Assembly: GCA_022393335.1 (NCBI GenBank)
Contig: JAJEKB010021185.1
Coordinates: 368,263-432,262 of the forward strand
DNA: 64,000 nt
Source: Macrotrachela quadricornifera
Lineage: Eukaryota > Rotifera > Eurotatoria > Philodinida > Philodinidae
Direction: 5' to 3'
In this document: positions 56,925 to 64,000 of the stretch, in pieces
Layout: each line of letters starts with the position of its first letter
Numbering within the stretch: the stretch's first letter is position 1
The notes under the pieces: generated by a model
What the model saw: only the letters and a program-made list of their open reading frames with translations
The model's database searches: none
Told to the model about the DNA's origin: nothing
Position numbers and translations under genes: made by a program

Positions 56925-57550
56925 TTTGCATTTTTTTCATTTATAATTTGGCATAAACAAAAACATTTTTGTCTATAGAAAGATTCCTTGTCAAATTCTC
57001 TACAAAATATACAGATTTTTTTATTTCAAATAGCTTTCATTATTTTCTAACATGCGATATAGTCGATTTGTGCTGGAAACACAACTTTTGAACACAAAGC
57101 TTATAATGCATTGGTCTATGAGAAGTGAATAAAAACAGACACAAACTATTTAGAAAAGTTTTCTTTCATACGAAAGTTTTTGTAGAGCTGTCTACGCTGA
57201 TTGTTTTGGTAAAAAGAACTTTTGAATTTCATTGATAAATGACGATGTTATATTCGATATACTAAACAACCTTCAAATGCAATTTTTTCTGGTCAGTAAG
57301 CATGAAAAGTCAATTAGTATATCTCAAAATGATTATATCGTGGAGATATATGAGATAATAAGTTTTGTAGAGCAAATTTTCATCTACAAAACCCACTGAG
57401 TTACATTTCCTCATATTACAGTAGGTTAGAAAATAATGAAAGCTATTTGAAATGAAAAAATCTGTATATTTTGTATAGAATTTGACAAGGAATCTTTCTA
57501 TAAAAAAAATGTTTTTGTTCATGCCAAATTATAGTATTTTACTTACTGAT
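56925..57550. mobile_element. Foldback element F, about 620 bp
   Basis: The left arm (56925-57075) is a close reverse complement of the right arm (57405-57550). Pairs include TATAATTTGGCAT with ATGCCAAATTATA, AGAAAGATTCCTTGTCAAATT with AATTTGACAAGGAATCTTTCT, and ATTTCAAATAGCTTTCATTAT with ATAATGAAAGCTATTTGAAAT. Arm identity is high (about 90% by eye). The 330-bp middle has no gene. The minus-strand frame 57310-57522 is arm sequence. Confidence 0.78.
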
Positions 57551-57990
57551 AACTTTGCGAAATTTCTACAGTCAAAATTTAAGACATTGTTAGTTAGTCT
57601 TTTATTTCAAAAACATTTCATAAAAGCTTATTCTTTAGAATTTCGATAAATATTCTTCTCATATAGTAATGAACCTTGATTTTGCGTTCATTTTGCAGTT
57701 CTCTATTAAGACAAAATTATAGTTTTTAACAATGTATTGTTAGTTGTACACGCCTTTGTTATTGACAATCATTCATTATCATGAATTATTAATTTGAAAT
57801 GTACATAACTTTGATGATCTTTCTATGTCATCTATGTACTTCATTTTTTTAGTGGTAATGATATCAAATCAATCATTCTGTTTCAAGCAATCTTCAACAG
57901 ACATTATGTCTTCTCTTTTATGGAACTAATCGACAAAACTACATATCAATTCTGAAAGGATTAAATCAAATAATAAAGTTAAATAGACAT
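57551..57990. other. Intergenic, no supported gene
   Basis: 3' flank of the minus-strand ART/TPR locus, AT-rich, no structure seen. Confidence 0.4.
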
Positions 57991-57991
57991 G

Positions 57992-59735
57992 TTAGTCAAA
58001 GAAGGTTCTAATATCCATACAATTTGGATCGAATAACATTATGTAAACCCAAAGCGGAAATCGTTTCACACCAATATTCTGACAAATCTGCGATGCAGTG
58101 ATAAAATTAAAAAAATATTGTTCTCCTAAAATATGCTGAAGATTTAGAAAAATGAGAATAAAATTCATTATCAATGTCCATATTTCTAAAATATTTTCTA
58201 GTTTGGAATAGAAAAGAGTTCGTTGATTAAACATTACCAATAGAATATATTTGAATAGAGATTCAATACAAAATGATATAAAACCCATAAGCATTATTAT
58301 AAACGTTTCATTTATGGTTTTTGAAGCAAGTAATTTTAAAATACCACCAACCACAATCACGCTGATACATCTAACAATCAGATCTCGAAATGTATGTTTC
58401 TTGTTGAGTTTTTTTGTAACTGATTTAATATTGTTAATATATTTCTGATTTATTGGATCTTTAGCAGATGCTAAACGGTAGCATTTCAGTTCTATTTCCC
58501 AGAGGATTGGGTGATTATAAATTTGATAATAATCGCCATATAAATTTAATATACTAGCTTCTTCGATTGAATCAATTTTTGTGGAGTGTGTTGCTATTTC
58601 TAATTCGCGTGGTGCTTCCAAAATATTTCGTGTCATTATATGAATTTGAGCGATTTTTTGGTGTGATAGAGACATGTATTTCATAGCAATGTTACAATCT
58701 TGAAAATTAATATGACCTTGACGAAAATTTTCAATGAATGTTTGAATATTTTCTCTGGTAATGTATCGTTGACTAATTAAATATCTGAAACATAACTTAT
58801 CAATATTTTTAAAATAATCAATTGCTGAAGCATATTGACCTTTTTTTATACATACTAATCCAAGAGCATAATAAGCTTCCCAAACATCCCAAAGATTGCC
58901 TATTTGTTCCTCGATGAATAATCTGTAATAACGTTCAGCTTTATCATAATCATGTAATGTATCACAAAGAAAATTTGCTAATACTAAAAGAACGGGCTTG
59001 TTTTTCATTTCATTATAAATTTCTTGTTGTGAATCATCATCAGTCGTTGTTAATATTAATTTAATATACCATAATTTCCGTTCTATGGAATATTGAATTG
59101 AATCAATTCGAAATATAGTTCCCATTGATAATAATACTTCATCTTCATCATTAACATAACTTTCTTGACTAATATTTGCAAATGGTTTTGTCATTATATA
59201 TAAATCAATAATATATAAAAATACAATTGATTGAATATTTGAATAAGGTTCTTTTTCACCAGCAAAAAAGTATGCAACTTCGATATTTGTTGTTGTTGAT
59301 AGAAATGTATTTGATGAATAAAGTTTTCCAATATTTTTGTTAAGTTCATTAAATTCATCATTTGGCACTTGTTGTCCTGTATAAAGAATAATTGTTCTTG
59401 TTGTCGTTCTTAACGATTGGATATAATTCTGATGTAAACATTTTAAACGATTATAAAGATCTCTTATGCAATAACGAAATGTATAAATTAAATCAATATT
59501 TTCTGTTCTGCAAGCTTTATTTAATAATCGATAAAAAAAACAATCGTGTGTATACCACTATAGAACTTGATCATTTGAATATGTCTCTCGAAAATCATTT
59601 ATTAATTCTAATTGTATATGATCGTTTTTATAATGTAAAGAACATTCTTCAATCATTTCAATTTTTTCTAAATAATTTGATGGAAGACAAATTAAAAGCT
59701 CAGTGAGAAAATAAAATTTGTCTTTTCTTAAACTT
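57992..59735 (-). pseudogene. ADP-ribosyltransferase-TPR protein with C-terminal membrane helices; motif-1 Arg lost, in-frame stop
   Basis: The upstream part (59735-59561, ELINDFRETYSNDQVL) leads to a TAG at 59560-59558. The same frame then continues with WYTHDCFFYRLLNKA, the segment that precedes the ART fold in bdelloid ART-TPR proteins. Motif 1 reads LYTGQQ instead of the usual YRG, with ACA (Thr) at 59380-59378. Motif 2 is TFLSTTTN. Motif 3, NDEDEVLL, keeps ExE. TPR-like helices follow (YYALGLVCIKKGQYASAIDY and others). Then come three hydrophobic helices (IVRCISVIVVGGILKLLA; FIIMLMGFISFCIESLF; IWTLIMNFILIFLNL), unusual for this cytosolic family. With motif-1 Arg lost and a stop upstream, NAD+ transferase activity is improbable. 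The 458-codon segment below 59368 has no stops. Confidence 0.7.
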
Positions 59736-59738
59736 CAT

Positions 59739-60408
59739 AGTGACATTTCTTTTGTCTTATCCATATCCAAAATGATTGTTGAATATTAGTTATCATATCT
59801 TGTGATATTTGTTGAATAAATTCATTATTATCTATAAAATAGAATATTTCTCGACGTGGTAACTAATATTGTTCATAATTATTATTGCAATCAAGAATAA
59901 AAATCGATTGAAGAAGTGTTATAAATAATGCATATTTATCCCAATGCATTCGATCAAAAAAATCCGTGCAGGACGATACAACAATTAAAATAACAGATAA
60001 TTGGAGTTTTCGTTCTTTCAATGATACAATATAATCGAAACATAAATCACATCTAGTAAAATATTTATCTGTGCAACTAAATTTCAAAAAATCTTGTTTT
60101 GTCAATTCTGATGAAAAATCAAGAAAGACAAGATGATATTTTCTTGTTAATTTAGACAAGTCATCTAAAAGAATTTTTCTATCACCATAATAATAAATTT
60201 GCTGTTTATTTTTAAGATCTTTACCAGCTGGTGCTTTCAAGAAATACATTACATTAGCTTCGGTCGTTTTTGTATCCAAGATATAGATATACATAATTGA
60301 TGATTTTGTTAATAGTATACGATGCCAAAAATCTTTTAATTTTTTGTTTCCTTCATTTCTTGTTCCCTTCCAATCAAGAGACAGTCTAGAATATTTAACT
60401 ATCATCAT
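59739..60408 (-). pseudogene. Unrecognised segment upstream of the ART/TPR module
   Basis: ATG 60408 opens 181 codons (MMIVKYSRLSLDWKG; LVFLDFSSELTKQDFLKF) to a TAG at 59865-59863. The same frame continues for 41 more codons (LPRREIFYFIDNNEFIQQ; NIQQSFWIWIRQKK) to about 59728, where the reading frame of the ART module takes over one base out of phase. This suggests that it was once one transcript with the ART/TPR part, now broken by a stop and a frame shift. No domain is recognised; codon use and hydrophobic patterning look protein-coding. A separate short gene ending at 59863 is the alternative. Confidence 0.42.
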
Positions 60409-60885
60409 TCAAAAACTAAATATCAATGTTTATGCTTTTCAATGATATTTCTCATAGATTTGTAAAAAGTATTGATATGAATACAAAATGTACTCTTAAT
60501 ATAATTACGATCTTTCCTATCTATTAAAATAAAAATTTTCAATTTGTACTTTCTTGGCATTCATTTTGATAAAATATCTTATACTCGTATTTATCATCAT
60601 CTGACAATATAATCTTTAAAGATGTCGAATTTTTGTTCCTGTTTCGGTCACTTTTGATCTAAATTTTTCAGATGAAATTATAAAGGTAAATAATGTGGTT
60701 CAAGAGATTCTAAATGTACAAAGTAAAAGCCTAACTATTCTATAATCTTAAATTCAGATAATTGTAATCTATGAAGTTGCAATCAATGAATCCCTTTCAA
60801 CAATAAGATGAACATCATTTAAACGCATGCAAAATCACGTATTAAATAAAAATAGAATTGAAACATATATAAATTTTTAATTTAC

Positions 60886-61143
60886 CTCCGATTCGATTGA
60901 ATACCAGATGCAATCAAAATAATCTTCTCATTTTGAAATATAATCACAACATTTTTCCAAATTAAAAAATACTTCAACAGTGTTATTAACTATTTCCTTT
61001 AATTTTGAAATAGCTTTCGCTTGATTACAATCTACATCATACCATATGATGATATAATCATCGAAATTATTGCCCATCTCATCGAAACCAGCAATTGTCG
61101 AATTATCACCATAGTTTGTTATTGAAAGATGTTCTGATTGCAT
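60886..61143 (-). pseudogene. N-terminal receiver-like domain fragment of an ART-TPR protein
   Basis: ATG 61143 gives a frame with FDDYIIIWYDVDCNQAKA and EIVNNTVEVFFNLEKCCDYI, the alternating strand/helix pattern I associate with the N-terminal domain of bdelloid ART-TPR proteins. The frame stops at 60928 (TGA). One base over, the next family-like strand follows (EKIILIASGIQSNRR), ending at a GGAG/GTAAAT donor near 60886. So a one-base frame shift lies at about 60930. The gene pointed into the downstream segments at 60408-57992. Confidence 0.45.
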
Positions 61144-61364
61144 TATTGGCTAAAACGTGCTCTGTTCTTCTTTTTTCTAATAAATAGTTTATGTAACTCT
61201 GAAAAATAAAACGATCAAAAAATAGACATCATTTATTGGATGAATGATCGTAAAATACATTCAATATAAAATGTTAGTTTCATGATAGAAATATGTCACG
61301 CTTTGTTTTATCAGTTTGATAGGCATATACCATTTATTTCTTATCCTTCTTCCTATCGTGTCTA
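61144..61364. other. Intergenic, no gene
   Basis: Short AT-rich 5' flank of the decayed ART locus. Confidence 0.4.
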
Positions 61365-61460
61365 GGGGGAAAAAGCGGATCCTGTGGATTCTAGTGGATC
61401 CTAGTGGATCCTGGTGGATCCTGTGGATCCTAGGATCCATCAGGGTTCGCTTTTTCCCCC
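61365..61460. mobile_element. 96-bp miniature element with 13-bp perfect TIRs and GGATCC tandem core
   Basis: GGGGGAAAAAGCG at 61365-61377 is the exact complement of CGCTTTTTCCCCC at 61448-61460. Between them, GTGGATCCTAG/GTGGATCCTG-type units of 10-11 bp repeat about five times, ending TAGGATCC. No target duplication is evident. Confidence 0.7.
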
Positions 61461-63388
61461 TTGATGAAAACCTTATGATAACCGATAAAATAATAAAAAT
61501 ATTCGATGTTTGGTCTAAGTTGAACCTCGTATGTCTTACAGAAATTACATCTTGTCCTTGTTGCTTTTGCTAAAATATGTGTTTGATCGGAAATTTGAAG
61601 GTTACATCATGATAATTTTATTTAGAATTCTTTTCAGAACAAAGTCTCTCATGAAAAATTTCTTCTTTACTGAAAAATAAGTGGTACATACATATGTGTC
61701 ACCGTCTTCAAAGGGTTAAATTTTTGTAAAGCCAATAATCTTTGTATAGTCTAAAAATACTATTTTTCTTGAGTTTTTTGGAAAGAAAAATGTTTTCATA
61801 TTTGAATCAGAAAAAATTACTTTATACTTTTACCATTAAAGACAACCACGCCTGCAACAGCTATTTCAAAATGATGTTTTGTACCAACAGTGGATAAATC
61901 TTTTGAGTTGATTACATTCATACAGGAATTAGACTTTCGCGCACTAAAAAACTTTTGTTAATTCTTTAAAATTTTTTTTAATAAAAGCAGCCGTTGAAAC
62001 TCAAATTTTTGTCAAGAAGGGATATACCTATGACCCAAAAATTGGCAATTCTATAGAATTCGAGACTAAAAAAAATTTAGATATCCTAAGCAATCAAGAA
62101 ATTCAAGAAATCCAAGGAAATTCGAGCAATTCTAGCAGTTGAATAGAATTCATTAGTAGTCTACACCTCACTGCTATCATATAGCGCTCTTAACTTCAGA
62201 AATATCTGTGCCAATGTAGTATTCTAGCTTTTTATGCTACTGAATTGAATTCTGGTTTTGAGCAGTGAGAGTGAAATTAGAGATATCATAATTGTAACCG
62301 ATAGTAGTGCAGTTTTTGTCTTTCATGGCGATCGATATAGTTTCGAGAAAACAAAGTCAAAGTGATTTTAAATAATTTTTCGATATGAACTGTGTTGATA
62401 GTTAGTGAAATGAATGAATATTTTGAATACATTTATAGTTCACAAGAGTCAGACACCTGAACAGTATGCAAAAGTATAGAGTTTATTTGAAGAATGAATA
62501 GGGTAATATTGATATCTCAATATAATGCTGATGGTAGTACCAATGCATTTAAGAAGTAGAAGGTTCGAGATGATTTACAAAAGTCTTTGTGTTAATAATT
62601 ATAGCTTTTCTCCACAATGTAGTATCGTGCAAATGTTTAAATAAATGATTTCATAGATGAGTAAATTGTGGAAGGGATACAGAAAAGTTTCTATAGAACA
62701 GACAGTTTACTTACCATCCATTATATATTTGAAATTCAATATTATAAAAAATAAAAACATGTCGTATGATTGTTCTGAATCTATCTATTACATTTGTAAA
62801 CTCATTCTCATTCTCAAAACTATGCGAAGATAAATGTACGTCATATAATCAAAAACGATAAACTGTTATAGCAAGTTATTTTTTTGCGATGTTCTCAACG
62901 AGCTGGAAGACGTTTTAGAAATTTAAGCTCTACTTGTTTAATATAGAGAGCCGAATATCGTTTTTATTTTTAATGTAACGGAGATGTTGGTTCGAAGAAG
63001 AAATACAGCTTTTGATACATTTTCTAGGCATAATCAATATATTTGTGTATTTTAGAAAAAAATATTAAAAGAACTTTCTAAAGTATATAGGCATGCTAAA
63101 AAATCAACATATATTATAAGTTTTAGGGCTTTTCAATCAATATTCATTGTTTAGTCTGGTAGGTACTTTATTCTTTCGCTGTTTTATTTTTATTCTTCTT
63201 TAAGCCCATTATGTTCTCTATTTATTATTTTGCTCGTTGTCTTTCGTTTACCATTTGCTTTTGACAAATTCAGAGCAACCTTCATTTCAATACGCTATTC
63301 TGTTTGATTAAATAGCACTGAGAATGAAATTTATTCTTTTGTTTTTTACAAGGCACATTTACATTCAACTCAAAAAAAAATGTTCAGA
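61461..63388. other. Intergenic, no supported gene
   Basis: About 1.9 kb of AT-rich DNA without recognisable coding sequence on either strand. Confidence 0.45.
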
Positions 63389-63391
63389 ATG

Positions 63392-64000
63392 TCATATACG
63401 TAAATATTTATAAACACCAGTAGGACTTACACTAGTCACATATAAATTCATATCGGAGTCGAAGGCAATGCCTGTTGGTTCGCTGAGAGATGGTGTAGTG
63501 CCCGCACTACTTCCAATCACCGTTTTATATGTCGATGAACCAGCACAAAACATTTGTACTCGATTGTTTTGATGATCAGTAGTATACACATTGCCATACC
63601 AATCAACAGCAATCGATTTTGGCTCATTAAAGTGACTGCTACTAGCAATAGATGTGGTAACAATGGATGCACCAACTGTCCACAGTTCTAGAACTTTGTC
63701 TCCCATATCGCTGACATAAACTTTGTCTGATGAACTATTTTGAAATAGAATTCCATATGGTTTAGTAAAAGCACCATTACCAAAAGCGATAGTACCAGTT
63801 GTTGAGCCTAAAGTATATTTCATGACTCTTCCATTTTCGGTATCGGTCACAAAGAGATTTAAATTATTATCAACAGCAACACCTGAAGGATTTTTAAGCT
63901 CAGTGTTTGAGGAACCACAAGAACCTCCAGCAACTGTAGTAGCCATGGTTGAGGTAGGTGAAAATTTTTGTACGCGACAATTTTCAGTATCAGCGACATA
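63392..64000 (-). CDS. NHL-repeat beta-propeller protein, C-terminal part (5' end outside window)
   Basis: The frame is open from the window edge (YVADTENCRVQKF) to a TAA at 63392, at least 202 codons. Successive blades are clear: LKNPSGVAVDNNLNLFVTDT then NGRVMKYTLG, TKPYGILFQN then DKVYVSDMG, FNEPKSIAVDWYGNVYTTDH then NNRVQMF, and LSEPTGIAFDSDMNLYVTSV at the end. The ATG at 63946 is internal. The last blade is followed directly by the stop with no extra domain, so any catalytic or binding module would lie N-terminal. Intact in the visible part, unlike the NHL gene at 44.7-46.2 kb. Probable scaffold or lectin-like function; ligand unknown. Confidence 0.8.
   Translation of the reverse strand, partial: YVADTENCRVQKFSPTSTMATTVAGGSCGSSNTELKNPSGVAVDNNLNLFVTDTENGRVMKYTLGSTTGTIAFGNGAFTKPYGILFQNSSSDKVYVSDMGDKVLELWTVGASIVTTSIASSSHFNEPKSIAVDWYGNVYTTDHQNNRVQMFCAGSSTYKTVIGSSAGTTPSLSEPTGIAFDSDMNLYVTSVSPTGVYKYLRI

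Noticed and set aside
1..64000. CRISPR arrays, rRNA, tRNA, bacterial operons or defence islands
   Set aside because: No regularly spaced identical repeats with unique spacers, no cloverleaf-like or rRNA sequence recognised, and gene structure is eukaryotic throughout.

Overview
This window looks like AT-rich animal nuclear DNA (roughly 70% A+T by eye), most likely from a bdelloid rotifer. The inference rests on the gene mix and style. There are short GT..AG introns of about 46-85 bp. There are intronless members of families that, from general knowledge, are expanded in bdelloids: F-box/ankyrin-like, rhodopsin-like 7TM, EGF-7TM, NHL beta-propeller and ADP-ribosyltransferase +/- TPR. There is also an intronless metallopeptidase with a jacalin-like tail whose relatives are mainly fungal. 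No species can be named from sequence reading alone.

Layout. 1-1269: 3' part of a CACTA/EnSpm-like transposase gene with one intron and a late frame break. 2978-3750 (-): ADP-ribosyltransferase. About 4957-5392 (-): small unrecognised two-exon gene. 5.4-12.5 kb: gene-poor, with a 60-bp minisatellite (10.07-10.37 kb) and a 620-bp palindromic element (10.62-11.24 kb). 12550-13719: EGF-7TM receptor. 15642-17630: complete five-exon but highly divergent EF-1alpha paralogue. 18720-20573 (-): metallopeptidase/jacalin gene. 22540-23192 (-): Glu/Gln-rich gene with an in-frame TAA. 24091-25851 (-): intron-rich remnant of a Rep/SF3-helicase gene of CRESS-DNA-virus type. 25.9-31.9 kb: transposon-like foldback DNA and degenerate repeats, no genes. 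32-37 kb: two decayed coiled-coil or low-complexity genes flanking a nearly perfect inverted duplication, then another foldback element. 37.3-38.3 kb: 960-bp palindrome. 39316-40920 (-): F-box/ankyrin-like gene. 41484-42567 (-): 5'-truncated non-LTR retrotransposon with a 21-bp target-site duplication. 44.67-46.25 kb: decayed Cys-rich/NHL gene. 48836-50550: intact matrix metalloprotease. 50817-52045: cathepsin-L pseudogene. 54241-54640: assembly gap. 55134-56081 (-): 7TM receptor. 56.9-57.55 kb: foldback element. 57992-61143 (-): decayed ADP-ribosyltransferase/TPR locus with membrane segments. 63392-64000 (-): C-terminal part of an NHL propeller gene that runs off the window.

How it fits together. 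This is ordinary eukaryotic gene-by-gene organisation with no operons. Intact genes concern signalling or adhesion (EGF-7TM, 7TM), extracellular proteolysis (MMP, jacalin-metallopeptidase), ubiquitin-type adaptor functions (F-box) and NAD-dependent protein modification (ART). About half of the recognisable coding material is decayed. In-frame stops repeatedly sit where Trp or Gln is expected, consistent with C-to-T/G-to-A decay. At least seven inverted-repeat structures make foldback DNA the dominant architectural theme. The strongest candidates for new biology are the EF-1alpha-like protein that has lost key nucleotide-binding residues, the intron-rich Rep gene, and the ART/TPR locus in which the catalytic Arg is replaced and three membrane helices are appended.
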